Below are positions 45,069-54,023 of a stretch of DNA of 64,000 nucleotides, in pieces. A program made the translations under genes and the position numbers. Within the stretch, counting starts at the first letter, position 1. The number at the start of each line of letters is the position of its first letter. Below the pieces are notes generated by a model, which did no database searches, was not told the DNA's origin, and worked only from the letters and a program-made list of their open reading frames with translations. The stretch is from Aeromonas simiae (GTDB lineage: Bacteria; Pseudomonadota; Gammaproteobacteria; Enterobacterales; Aeromonadaceae), in the NCBI RefSeq assembly GCF_000820125.1, contig NZ_CDBY01000083.1, forward strand, positions 5,657 through 69,656, given 5' to 3'.

Positions 45069-45527
45069 TCAGGCCTCGCGGCTCACCAGCGCCTCCAACT
45101 GATCGGTGCAGATGTCCCAGCCAGGATGAAACCCCATCGCCTCATGCTCTCGCATGTCAGCGGCGCTCCAGTGATGCGCCTGCGCCAGGTAGTGGGTGCC
45201 GCTAGGACAAGGCGTAAAGGTCACTACCAGCGTCATGAAGGGGCGCGGCGAGGGCTCCCAGGCCCGCAGGTAGGCATCTGTCATCACCAGGCGCCGGCCC
45301 GGAACCACCTCGAGATAGACCCCATGACATAGGCTCTCCTCACCATTTGGCCCCCCCATCACCACCAAGCTCGCTCCACCCGGACGCACATCAAGCTCGG
45401 CACTGATCACACGCCAAGGGGCTGGGGCAAACCAGCGCTGTAGCCATGCAGGCTCACTCCATGCCCGATAGAGCGCCTCAGGCGGCGCCGCCATCACTCG
45501 CTCCACCGCCAGGATCCAGTGGCTCAT
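45069..45527 (-). CDS. AHSA1-like SRPBCC family protein
   Basis: The 152-aa START-fold protein shows AAPPEALYRAWSEPAWLQRWFAP, MTLVVTFTPCPSGTHY, and a C-terminal GWDICTDQLEALV, the pattern of activator of Hsp90 homologue 1-like domains. Ligand and partners are unknown. GAGGAGG lies upstream of the ATG. Confidence 0.85.
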   Translation of the reverse strand: MSHWILAVERVMAAPPEALYRAWSEPAWLQRWFAPAPWRVISAELDVRPGGASLVVMGGPNGEESLCHGVYLEVVPGRRLVMTDAYLRAWEPSPRPFMTLVVTFTPCPSGTHYLAQAHHWSAADMREHEAMGFHPGWDICTDQLEALVSREA

Positions 45528-45646
45528 GGTGTCTCCTCCTCAGACCAAAAGTGACAAGGCGAGTAGGAGTATAGGCAGGTCACCGGCTAGAGTTGCGAGC
45601 GACTATCATTTACAATCCGCGCACCCTCCGGCACTGAGATGCAACC

Positions 45647-46672
45647 ATGGAGTTGTTCGCCGCCCTCCCCGACCTAGTTACCCGCCTGCTGCTGGCTCCG
45701 CTCTGGCATCAGTTCTCTGGCCTGTTCGATCTCAATGGCCGCCTCGGCATCGGCTTTCTCGCGATCTCGGGCATGGTGGCCTATTGCCTCTATTGCAGGC
45801 AGCGCCGGCGCGGTTTCAGCCACGGTTTCGGTACTTTCCTCGGCGGTCGAGCCGTGTGGCTGCACCGCTCGGCACGGGTGGATTATCAGTACTATTTCAT
45901 ACGCGCCCTGCTGCATGTTGCCTTCATCACCCCCATGTTGGCGCTGCTCGACCCCCTGCGACTGGAGCCGAGCAATGTGCAGCACTTGCTGGAGCGCATC
46001 TGGGGAGAGCGCCCACAGCTGGGAAAAAATGCGGGAGTGATGGCGCTCTACGGGCTCGGGGTATTTCTGATCAGCGATGTGGCTCACTACTGGCTGCACC
46101 GGGCCTTTCACAGCCGCTGGCTCTGGGAGTTCCACAAGGTGCACCACAGCGCCACCGTCATGGTGCCAGCGACGGCCAGCCGCATTCATGTGGTTGAAAA
46201 ACTGTGCGAGCAACTGGTCAAGGGAACCCTGCTCGCCCTCTACAGTGGCGCGTTTTACTGGCTCTGCGGTGGCACCGTCAGCCCTTATACCCTGTTTGGG
46301 GTCGGCTATCTGGTATTGCTCTTCAACTCTCTCGCCGCCAACCTGCGCCACAGTCATGTCTGGCTCTCGTTTGGGCCGCGCATCGAACACATCATCAACA
46401 GCCCTGCCCAGCACCAGATCCATCACAGCCGGGATCCGAAGCACTTCAACCATAACTTCGGCACCAATCTGTCAGTGTGGGACTGGTGGTTCGGCACCCT
46501 CTACGTCACCACCCCCGAACCGGAGCCGCTGGAGTTTGGCGTCGGGCCTCGCGACAACGAGCGCTACATGCAGCTGCACAACCTGGTACTGCGCCCCTTC
46601 TGGGTCACCCTGTGCAAACTTGGGCGCCCGCTCACCCGTCGTCGCCCCCTGCTCGGCAGTATGCAAAAATGA
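45647..46672 (+). CDS. sterol desaturase / fatty acid hydroxylase family membrane protein
   Basis: The 341-aa membrane protein has several spans and the di-iron histidine clusters of the fatty acid hydroxylase superfamily: HYWLHRAFH, HKVHHS, then HQIHHSRDPKHFNHNFG. The C-terminal DWWFGTLYVT is typical. It may hydroxylate or desaturate a lipid; the substrate cannot be told. The ribosome binding site is weak (GAGA). Confidence 0.87.
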   Translation: MELFAALPDLVTRLLLAPLWHQFSGLFDLNGRLGIGFLAISGMVAYCLYCRQRRRGFSHGFGTFLGGRAVWLHRSARVDYQYYFIRALLHVAFITPMLALLDPLRLEPSNVQHLLERIWGERPQLGKNAGVMALYGLGVFLISDVAHYWLHRAFHSRWLWEFHKVHHSATVMVPATASRIHVVEKLCEQLVKGTLLALYSGAFYWLCGGTVSPYTLFGVGYLVLLFNSLAANLRHSHVWLSFGPRIEHIINSPAQHQIHHSRDPKHFNHNFGTNLSVWDWWFGTLYVTTPEPEPLEFGVGPRDNERYMQLHNLVLRPFWVTLCKLGRPLTRRRPLLGSMQK

Positions 46673-46674
46673 GT

Positions 46675-46698
46675 GCGGCCCCTTTACGGGGCCGCTTT
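46675..46698 (+). terminator. Terminator after the hydroxylase-family gene
   Basis: An 8-bp stem (46675-46682 with 46688-46695) is followed by three T, starting three bases past the stop codon. Confidence 0.75.
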
Positions 46699-46716
46699 CC
46701 ATCAACCGGATTCACC

Positions 46717-48690
46717 TCAGTGGGGCCGCTCCTGCTCACGCAGACGGAAACAGGCGACACGGCGGGCCAGCTCACGGGCCAGCGCATCGAGCTCGGTGCT
46801 GCTCTGCTGCAAGGTTTCGGAGTGCTGGCGGTGGGATTCATACACCTCGCGGATGGTGAGCACGTTGTTCTGAATGTCGTCGGTGACATAGCGCTGCTCC
46901 TCGGTGGCGGTGGCCACCTGGGCCGTCATGTCACTGACCCGTCGCACCTCGCTGACAATCACCGAGATCTCATCCCCCGCCCGTTTGGCCTCGACCACGC
47001 TGATCTCCGCCTGCTGGCTGCCCGAGTGCATGGCATTCACCGCCTGATCGGCCCCGTCACGCAGCCGGGCCAACATCTGCTCGATATCATCGGCCGCCTG
47101 CTGGGTTCGGGCCGCCAGGGCGCGCACCTCTTCGGCCACCACCGCAAACCCCCGTCCCGACTCGCCGGCGCGGGCCGCCTCAATGGCCGCATTGAGCGCC
47201 AGCAGATTGGTGCGATCGGAGATCTGTTTGATGAGCCCGAGCGCTTCGGCAACGGCGCCGGTCTCCTGATGCAAGCTGTCGATAAGCAGGCGGGTGTCGG
47301 CCAGGCTGCTGGCCACCTTCTGGATCGCCGTGATGATCTGATCCACTTCCCTGTCCCCTTGTTTGGCCCGGCCGATGGCCTGCTGGGTCACTTGAGAGGT
47401 CTCGGTGGCATTGCGGGCAATCTCACTCACCGTTGAGGCCATCTCGGTCGCGGCCGTGGCCACCAGATCCACCTGACCAAACCCCTTCACCACCCCGGCA
47501 TTGACCTCGGCAATGACCTGCGCCGACTCGGCCGCACTGCGGGTCAGCACGTCGCAGGAGCGGCGCACCTCACCCAACAGCCCCTCGAGATGATCCAAAA
47601 AGCGGTTCAGATCCCGGGCCAGCGCCCCCAGCTCGTCATGAGAGTGCCAGTCCACCCGCACCGTCAGATCGTTGTCCTGCACCAGCCGAGAGAAGGTGCG
47701 ATGCAGCGCCACAAACCCCCGGTGCAGATCGCGCACCACCCGCCAGCACACCAGACCGGTGATCAGCACGCACAAGGCAACCAGCACAGAGGCCCAGTTA
47801 AACTGACGCAGTGCCACCTCGTGGCGCTCCTGCACGCGAGAGCGCAGCGCCTCAAACAACTGCACCTCGGTCTGGCGCAGCAGCTCAATCTTGGCGCTGC
47901 TGGCCGCAAACCACCGCTCGGGATCCACCCCAAAGCGCCCTTCGGCGGCCTGGTTGAGCGCCAACTGCTCCAGCGCGCTCACCTTCTCCACCACGCTCCC
48001 TTGCAGGCGCTGCTCAAGCAGGGTGCGCTGCTCCGCACTCGCCATGGCATTGAAGCGTTCCAGGTAGGTCTGCTGCGCCGATAGCAGGGCAATAAACTGC
48101 TGCAACAACTTGGGGGTAAAACTGTCACGGGCAAACACGGTACTCAAGATTGCCCGCTCCAGCCCGGCGCGCTCCTTACTTTGCAAAAATGCGCCGTAGG
48201 CCGACGTCTGCATGGCCACACTCGCATCACGGCTGTGCAGACCAATCTCATCGACCAGCGCCAGCAGCCGTTCCACCAAGCGGCTGTAAAAGCCCACCTG
48301 ATCGGCGACCGGGACGGCCAGCTTATCCACCTGACGGCGCATCTGCGCCAGCCCCTCCAACTGGCGGATCACCTCACTGAGCTCCCCTGTCAGCGGCAAT
48401 GCCTGCAAGGTTGCAACCTGCCCATCCACCAACTTACGCTGCGCGGGCAATGCGGTCGCAAATTTCTTGCCCTGCGAGCCGATGTAACCGGCCGACATGC
48501 CGCGCTCTTTTTGCAGCTCATGCGCCAACGCGGCCGCCACCTGCACCTGTTCCAACTGCGTCAATGCCAGCCCCATCTCACGACTGCCGACATAGTGCTC
48601 GTAGACATAGCGCCCCGAGAAGAACAGCAGCGCCAGCAGCGGCAGACAGACTATCAGCACCATCTTGCCCGCCAATCCCAGCTTCTTCAT
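46717..48690 (-). CDS. methyl-accepting chemotaxis protein with NIT sensor domain
   Basis: The 657-aa receptor has TM1 at about 10-30 and a periplasmic nitrate/nitrite-sensing (NIT) domain (about 45-290; [19 protein letters not shown] is characteristic). TM2 is near 300-320, followed by HAMP and a signalling domain with the hairpin tip [20 protein letters not shown]. It would relay periplasmic ligand binding to CheA/CheW. Ligand identity is inferred from the domain only. Confidence 0.93.
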   Translation of the reverse strand: MKKLGLAGKMVLIVCLPLLALLFFSGRYVYEHYVGSREMGLALTQLEQVQVAAALAHELQKERGMSAGYIGSQGKKFATALPAQRKLVDGQVATLQALPLTGELSEVIRQLEGLAQMRRQVDKLAVPVADQVGFYSRLVERLLALVDEIGLHSRDASVAMQTSAYGAFLQSKERAGLERAILSTVFARDSFTPKLLQQFIALLSAQQTYLERFNAMASAEQRTLLEQRLQGSVVEKVSALEQLALNQAAEGRFGVDPERWFAASSAKIELLRQTEVQLFEALRSRVQERHEVALRQFNWASVLVALCVLITGLVCWRVVRDLHRGFVALHRTFSRLVQDNDLTVRVDWHSHDELGALARDLNRFLDHLEGLLGEVRRSCDVLTRSAAESAQVIAEVNAGVVKGFGQVDLVATAATEMASTVSEIARNATETSQVTQQAIGRAKQGDREVDQIITAIQKVASSLADTRLLIDSLHQETGAVAEALGLIKQISDRTNLLALNAAIEAARAGESGRGFAVVAEEVRALAARTQQAADDIEQMLARLRDGADQAVNAMHSGSQQAEISVVEAKRAGDEISVIVSEVRRVSDMTAQVATATEEQRYVTDDIQNNVLTIREVYESHRQHSETLQQSSTELDALARELARRVACFRLREQERPH

Positions 48691-48865
48691 CCTTGATCTC
48701 CCTGTTCTGGATGCTTGGCACCTGCCACCGCATGGATATCCTTGCCATGCCCGGCAGAGTGATCAGGTAACACCACGACAGGCTGTCACCGATAAAGGTC
48801 TCAATATAACCTCATGAACCATAGCAAAGCACGCCTCATCTGAGACGCATTGAGGCGATCAATAC

Positions 48866-48889
48866 GAAAAAGCCAGCCCGAAGGCTGGC
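48866..48889 (-). terminator. Terminator of the 169-aa gene
   Basis: A 7-bp stem (48872-48878 with 48883-48889) has an A-run on its left, which is a T-run for the leftward gene starting at 49414. Confidence 0.85.
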
Positions 48890-48904
48890 ATGGAAGAGAC
48901 GGAC

Positions 48905-49414
48905 TCAAGCGCTGGTGTTGACGAAATAACCCGGTTCGCTGCGGCCATTTTCCATCTTGCCCGAGAAGGCGCTGAGAAATTGTTGCAAAGTGACGCCACT
49001 CTCGCTGGCTCCCAGGCTATCGAGCAGGGAGGAGAACTGCCCCTGCAACTCGTCGGTGCTGCTACTGCTGCTCTCGCTGCTGCCGGTGAGTTGACCGAGC
49101 AGGCTCTGCAAATCCCGCTGCATCGGACTCTCCTGCGCCGCGCTCTCCTGCCCTTGAGCCGCCCCCTGCTGATGCAAGGTCTCCATCAGGGTCTGCATGA
49201 AGGCGGTCAAGGAGTCAGACTGCTCTTCGGTCAGATGGCTGGTATCAATGCCGGCATCCGACAGGGCCGACATTACGTCCTCCTGCATCTTGCTGTCGCC
49301 ACCGGGCGGGGGTGGGGGCGGCGTCTGCTGATTCTGGGTCTGGCTCACATTGGTTTGCCAGAGCTGGGCCAGGGAGCCGGAGCTCCCTGCCGAGGTAATG
49401 CTGCTTGTCATCAT
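48905..49414 (-). CDS. low-complexity hypothetical protein, 169 aa
   Basis: The protein starts MMTSSITSAGSSGSLAQLW, has a poly-proline stretch (TPPPPPPGGD), helical acidic repeats (MQEDVMSALSDAGIDTSHL, SDSLTAFMQTLMETL) and a run of serines (SSESSSSS). It has no signal peptide and no known domain that I recognise. AGGAGA precedes the ATG pair. Probably a soluble, partly disordered protein. Confidence 0.7.
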   Translation of the reverse strand: MMTSSITSAGSSGSLAQLWQTNVSQTQNQQTPPPPPPGGDSKMQEDVMSALSDAGIDTSHLTEEQSDSLTAFMQTLMETLHQQGAAQGQESAAQESPMQRDLQSLLGQLTGSSESSSSSTDELQGQFSSLLDSLGASESGVTLQQFLSAFSGKMENGRSEPGYFVNTSA

Positions 49415-49813
49415 GATCTCCTGAACGTCATGGACGCTGGGTCTGCCAGCGGCCACCTCTGTGGGCGGCTCGCTAAAAAGGCAAGGGCTCTGCCAGCCAA
49501 CACAATCTTTACACTCGGCTTTTCACTCCGGACAAGCGCATTCTTACCGAATGTTCCTCTTCATTGCGCCAAATACCAGCATCTCTGACTAACGCGTTAC
49601 CACGACCCACTAAACCGGCGGCAATTCCTTGCCAGCGGCAATGCCGCCAACCCCTCATCACGGGCCAACCGCTTGATCCCGCGCACACTTTTTCATCGTT
49701 GAGCGATTTAACATCTCCAAATGGCCCTGTATAAAAAGAGAACGCCCTCACCTACTGTTACAGCCATGGAGACTAGGGGCACCGAAACGGAAGAGACCGA
49801 AAAGGAAATCACG
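49415..49813. other. Divergent intergenic region before the PLD/NERD pair
   Basis: About 400 bases with no supported gene. The right part has a good promoter for the rightward pair (49707-49735). The left part must drive the 169-aa gene. Confidence 0.6.
49707..49735 (+). promoter_or_regulatory. Candidate promoter of the PLD/NERD gene pair
   Basis: TTTAAC and TATAAA are separated by exactly 17 bases, about 75 bases before the ATG at 49814. It lies within the longer open frame that begins at 49721, which argues for the shorter protein. Confidence 0.65.
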
Positions 49814-50446
49814 ATGGCCAAGTTCCTCAATACCAGTGCAACCAATTACTTTCTTGAAGAACTGATCAAGGATGCCAAGGAGCGACTGATCCTGATCAGT
49901 CCCTTCCTCAAGCTCAATGACAGGATCAAGGAGTTGCTGACCGACAAGAATCGCCTCAAGATCGATGTGCGGATCGTGTATGGCAAAAGTGAGCTTCAGC
50001 CGGAAGAGATCAGCTGGCTCAAGGAACTCACCTATATCCGCACCAGCTTCTGCAAGAACCTCCATGCCAAGTGTTACCTCAATGAAGAGATGTGCATCAT
50101 CACCAGCCTGAACCTCTACGAGTTCAGTCAGGTGAATAACAACGAGATGGGGGTATTGATTCAACGTTCAGAAGACAACGACCTGTACCGCGATGCCTAC
50201 GAAGAAGCCCAGCGAATAATCCGGGTTAGCGAGGAGGTACGCATCACGTTGGAGCGTGTCGCAAGCGACAGTAACGAACATGACTTAGCGACCACACATA
50301 CAGGCCCTGCACCGACCTGCCCCAAATGTGGTACCCCTATGGTATTGCGCATCAGCACGCGGGGGGACACCAAGGGCAATCGCTTCTGGGGGTGCCCAAG
50401 CTATCCCAAGTGCCGCAGCATCATCCCCATAGAGGCACATTCCTGA
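49814..50446 (+). CDS. PLD-like nuclease-fold protein with C-terminal topoisomerase zinc ribbon
   Basis: The 210-aa protein has one phospholipase-D-like motif: His84 and Lys86 (LHAKCYLNEE), Glu91 where HKD enzymes have Asp, TSLN at 97-100, and Glu111 in NNNEMG. One motif per chain implies a dimer, as in Nuc-type endonucleases. The C-terminus is a four-cysteine zinc ribbon of the type IA topoisomerase kind (CPKCGTPM, CPSYPKC). It lies 25 bases before a NERD gene with the same kind of ribbon. DNA or RNA processing is likely; the exact activity is unknown. AAGGAA precedes the start. Confidence 0.82.
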   Translation: MAKFLNTSATNYFLEELIKDAKERLILISPFLKLNDRIKELLTDKNRLKIDVRIVYGKSELQPEEISWLKELTYIRTSFCKNLHAKCYLNEEMCIITSLNLYEFSQVNNNEMGVLIQRSEDNDLYRDAYEEAQRIIRVSEEVRITLERVASDSNEHDLATTHTGPAPTCPKCGTPMVLRISTRGDTKGNRFWGCPSYPKCRSIIPIEAHS

Positions 50447-50471
50447 CTAAGGTCTGTAAAGGCGAAGCGAC

Positions 50472-51251
50472 ATGGATATCACTGCGGTTATATACCCGAT
50501 GCTGGCTCAGCTTTGGTTTCTACTTCCACTGCTGCTGATGATCACGATGATCAAAACGCCTTGGTTCAAGGGGATGATCGGAGAGTGGTTTATCAATCTC
50601 AGCATCCGCCTTTTCCTCGATAAGCGGGGATATCACCTGCTCAAGAACGTTACCCTGCCCATCACACAGGGGACGACCCAGATCGATCATGTGATCATCT
50701 CCCGCTTCGGAATATTCGTAATAGAGACCAAAAACATGAATGGGTGGATCTTCGGCAATCCTGCCCATAAGAGCTGGACCCAGCAGATCTATCGCCGCAA
50801 GCACCACTTTCAAAACCCCTTGCACCAGAATCATCTACACATGATGGCGCTCAGATCCCTGCTGGGGTTGACGGATCATCAGCTCCATTCGGTGATCTAC
50901 TTCATCGGCAACTGCACCTTCAAAACCCCCATGCCCGATAACGTGATGCAAAGTGGGCTTATCCGCTGGATCCGGGCCAAGCAAACCGTGCTGCTTGAGG
51001 AGCAGGCGGTGAACGATATCCTCGCCACGCTAGAGAAGTGCCGGTTGTCCCCGACCAGAGCAACCCACAGGGCCCATGTGGCCGCACTCAAGGCGCGCCA
51101 TAGCTTGCCCGTCGAGGCCAGTGCAGCCTGTCCTCGCTGCGGCCGTCCCATGGTGCTACGTACAGCACACCGAGGCGCCGGGCAAGGCGCGCAGTTCTGG
51201 GGATGCAGTGGCTACCCGCTCTGCCGCCACACCCGCTCACTCAAGCACTAG
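50472..51251 (+). CDS. NERD nuclease-related protein with topoisomerase zinc ribbon
   Basis: The 259-aa protein has an N-terminal membrane segment (about residues 8-27), a NERD domain (about 36-150) with the nuclease-like pattern GTTQIDHVIIS, then FVIETKNMNGWIFG (Asp and Glu-x-Lys of a PD-(D/E)xK-like core), and a C-terminal four-cysteine ribbon (CPRCGRPM, CSGYPLC). Placement behind the PLD-like gene suggests an operon. NERD proteins are predicted nucleases of unclear role. Its stop overlaps the converging cyclase gene by three bases. Confidence 0.87.
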   Translation: MDITAVIYPMLAQLWFLLPLLLMITMIKTPWFKGMIGEWFINLSIRLFLDKRGYHLLKNVTLPITQGTTQIDHVIISRFGIFVIETKNMNGWIFGNPAHKSWTQQIYRRKHHFQNPLHQNHLHMMALRSLLGLTDHQLHSVIYFIGNCTFKTPMPDNVMQSGLIRWIRAKQTVLLEEQAVNDILATLEKCRLSPTRATHRAHVAALKARHSLPVEASAACPRCGRPMVLRTAHRGAGQGAQFWGCSGYPLCRHTRSLKH

Positions 51252-52828
51252 CCCGCGGGCTCCTCATCGAGCTCGGTGCGATTACGGCCAGCGGCCTTGG
51301 CGCGGTAAAGGGCGCGATCGGCCCGCTTGATGGCGTGGGCGGCATGATAGGAGCGCTCAGGGCTCCACTCCGACACGCCAATCGACAGCGTGACCGCGCC
51401 CACCGGCGCCATCGGGGCCGCCGCCACCAGCTGGCGCAACCGTTCGGCAATCTCACTGGCGCTCGCCTTCGAGGTATGGGGCAGGAAAATGAGAAACTCC
51501 TCCCCCCCACTGCGGCAAAACTCATCATCCTTGCGAGAGTTCTGCTGCATCAGTCCGGCCAGGGCCACCAGCACCTGATCCCCCACATCATGGCCATGGG
51601 TGTCATTGATGCGCTTGAAGTGATCCACATCAAGCGCCAGTACCGAGAAGGGGATCTGCTGCTCCTCATAACAGTGCAGCAGCATCTGGATCCCGCGTTT
51701 GTTGAGCAAACCGGTGAGCGGATCGCTGCGGGTTTCTGCATGCAGTTCATCGAAGCGGGTGTTGATGTGACCGATGCTGTGCAAGATGGCTTGCTTGAGT
51801 TGGGCGGCCTCGTAATACCAGGCGCGAACCCTGGCGATGCGAAGCTGCGCATCACGGTTGCTCATGCTGGCGGTGTTGCGGGCCAGTTGCCACAGTGGGC
51901 GGGCAATGAACAACGAGGCGAGCCAGACCCCAACTATGATCAGCAGGTTCACCGGTATGCTGGCCAGCAGTATGTCTTTCATCTGCTGGTTCAGGTTGGT
52001 CAGCGTCGCCTCAAGCGGTCGCTGCACCACTATCCCCCAGCGGCTCCCCTCCACGGCGGCATACCCCGTCAGCATCTCGATGCCGCTGGAGTTAACCAGC
52101 GCAGCGGCGCCGCTTTTCCCGCGCACCACCGCCTCCACCGCCGGGTTCCCCTCGACCAGCCGGCCGATCCGGTCGCGGTTATGGTGGTAGATCACCGTCT
52201 TGCTGCGATCGACCACATAGATATAGGTGCCGTCGGTGTAGTAGTGGCGGGCCAGCAGCTCCGACAGGATGTTATTCGACTCCAGATAGATGTTGCCTGC
52301 GATGAAGCCGAGATAGTCACGCGTTGGTGAAAAGATGGGATAGGTGACACTGACGATGTAGCGTCCGGAGGTAGAGACAAACGGATCGGTGATCATAGGC
52401 TCGCGGGACGCCAGGATCTGCTGGGCCCCCGCTGATGTGGCCCGCATGCCGACCCGGCGCGCCTTATCGGGGTAGAGAGCCTGCACCACAGCGTCTCGAC
52501 TCACGACGGCAACCGTATTGAACATAGGGGTCTGGCGATACAACCGCTCCACCTCGCGGGTCGCCAGCGCCGGATGGTGCCCCTCATGCCCCAGCAAGTC
52601 GGCGCTGAAGGCCAGTTGCCGCTGCGCCGTATCGAGCATGAGCCCGACCGTCTCGGCCAACTTGGCGGCGTAGGCACGATTGGACTCCTGCGTACTGGCG
52701 ATAAGCAGCTCCCGCTGCACCCGATAGGTGGCGTAAAAACTGTTACCGAGCACGGCCAGCAAGGTAAACACGGTCAACGCCAGTGTCAGGTGGCTCAAAT
52801 GCAATCTGAAAATACGCGGCAATGTCAT
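51248..52828 (-). CDS. diguanylate cyclase with periplasmic dCACHE sensor
   Basis: The 526-aa protein has two membrane segments flanking a double-CACHE periplasmic domain (about residues 35-280; SGRYIVSVTYPIFSP, TYIYVVDRSKTVIYH). The C-terminal GGDEF domain has an intact GGEEF motif (441-445) and an RxxD inhibitory site (RKDD, 432-435) five residues upstream. It should make c-di-GMP in response to a periplasmic signal. The start at 52828 has AAGGG upstream. No EAL domain is present. Confidence 0.9.
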   Translation of the reverse strand: MTLPRIFRLHLSHLTLALTVFTLLAVLGNSFYATYRVQRELLIASTQESNRAYAAKLAETVGLMLDTAQRQLAFSADLLGHEGHHPALATREVERLYRQTPMFNTVAVVSRDAVVQALYPDKARRVGMRATSAGAQQILASREPMITDPFVSTSGRYIVSVTYPIFSPTRDYLGFIAGNIYLESNNILSELLARHYYTDGTYIYVVDRSKTVIYHHNRDRIGRLVEGNPAVEAVVRGKSGAAALVNSSGIEMLTGYAAVEGSRWGIVVQRPLEATLTNLNQQMKDILLASIPVNLLIIVGVWLASLFIARPLWQLARNTASMSNRDAQLRIARVRAWYYEAAQLKQAILHSIGHINTRFDELHAETRSDPLTGLLNKRGIQMLLHCYEEQQIPFSVLALDVDHFKRINDTHGHDVGDQVLVALAGLMQQNSRKDDEFCRSGGEEFLIFLPHTSKASASEIAERLRQLVAAAPMAPVGAVTLSIGVSEWSPERSYHAAHAIKRADRALYRAKAAGRNRTELDEEPAG

Positions 52829-52966
52829 GCTTGACCCTTGTTCACCCTGCATGATGCCATGATACTGCAAGAGTTCCCCTGCCCGTCACTCCTCCAACGA
52901 GCGACCCGGCGCAGCGGGAGACGATACGCTCGCATCCGGCCCCCTTTCCCACTCGATGGATCGAAC

Positions 52967-53983
52967 ATGTTATCACCCCTACTCCTCTTGGCAGCGCCAT
53001 GGCTGCTCGCCATCCCCCTCGCCCATGGCTCGCCTGCCGGCATCTCGTTTCAGTACAAGGATTGGGAGCTGGCCTGCGATAACACCCTCACCTGCCGCGC
53101 CGCCGGTTACAGCGGCGAACAGGGCGGGCTCTCGGTGCTGCTGACCCGCCCCGGCGGGCCGCAGGGGGCGCCGAGCGTAGAGATGGTGATCGCTGACTAC
53201 GATGAGCAGACCCCGGCCACACCACGCGGCAGCAAGATAACCCTGCACATCAACGGACAGGCCCGTGGCACAGTGCAGGAACGCACCCCGTTCAGCCCAC
53301 CTCAGACCGAGGCCCTGCTGCGCGCCATCAAGGGGAAGGGCAAGGTGACGTTCCAATGGCAGGGACACGAGGTGGCACTCTCAGGGGCCGGCGCCTACGC
53401 CGTCCTGCTCAAGATGGATGAGTTCCAAGGGCGTCTTGGCACCGTGACAGCGTTGACCCAAGTCGGAGATCAGCCCGCCTCCCGCGTGCCACCAGCCCAA
53501 GCGGCGCCGCTCATTCGTGCAGCTCCCGTGCCTTCGGGCCCACTGCGGCCACTGAGCCGCGCCGAGGCCGGCGCCATGGCCGCATGGCTGGCCACGCAGG
53601 CTCAGGAGGCGCTCTGTGACAGGAGTGAGGATGAGCCCTCCGGCACCCTCTATCGCCTCAGCCCTGAACGGGTGCTGGCCGAGTTGCCCTGCTGGCGAGG
53701 GGCCTACAACGCGAGCAGCGCCTATATCGTGCTCGGCCATGATCTGGCGCTCAATCGTGCCCGCCTCGTCACCACCGAGGCCAACCACTATGAGCAGGGG
53801 CAGATCTCTTCTGCCATGAAGGGGCGCGGTCTGGGGGATTGTTGGGTTTCCGCCCTCTGGATCTGGAACGGCCACGCCTTCATCCAGGCCGAGGAGAGCA
53901 GCAGCGGCAGCTGCCGGCTGATCACCCCGGGCGGCCCATGGCACCTGCCAACCCTGACCAGCCGGGTGGTCAAGGCGCCATAA
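52967..53983 (+). CDS. DUF1176 domain protein, exported
   Basis: The 338-aa precursor has a signal peptide (MLSPLLLLAAPWLLAIPLAHG). The mature part starts with a DUF1176-like segment (KDWELACDNTLTCRAAGY) and contains paired cysteines and a tryptophan-rich C-terminal region (DCWVSALWIWNGHAF). The function of this family is unknown; the location is probably periplasmic. The longer upstream frame lacks a signal sequence and ribosome binding site. Confidence 0.8.
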   Translation: MLSPLLLLAAPWLLAIPLAHGSPAGISFQYKDWELACDNTLTCRAAGYSGEQGGLSVLLTRPGGPQGAPSVEMVIADYDEQTPATPRGSKITLHINGQARGTVQERTPFSPPQTEALLRAIKGKGKVTFQWQGHEVALSGAGAYAVLLKMDEFQGRLGTVTALTQVGDQPASRVPPAQAAPLIRAAPVPSGPLRPLSRAEAGAMAAWLATQAQEALCDRSEDEPSGTLYRLSPERVLAELPCWRGAYNASSAYIVLGHDLALNRARLVTTEANHYEQGQISSAMKGRGLGDCWVSALWIWNGHAFIQAEESSSGSCRLITPGGPWHLPTLTSRVVKAP

Positions 53984-53984
53984 C

Positions 53985-54012
53985 AGCAGGGCGGCCACCT
54001 GGCCGCCCTGCT
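53985..54012. terminator. Hairpin between convergent DUF1176 and DUF1615 genes
   Basis: A 12-bp perfect GC-rich stem (53985-53996 with 54001-54012) with loop ACCT and little T-run. Confidence 0.7.
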
Positions 54013-54023
54013 CTGCTTGCTCG

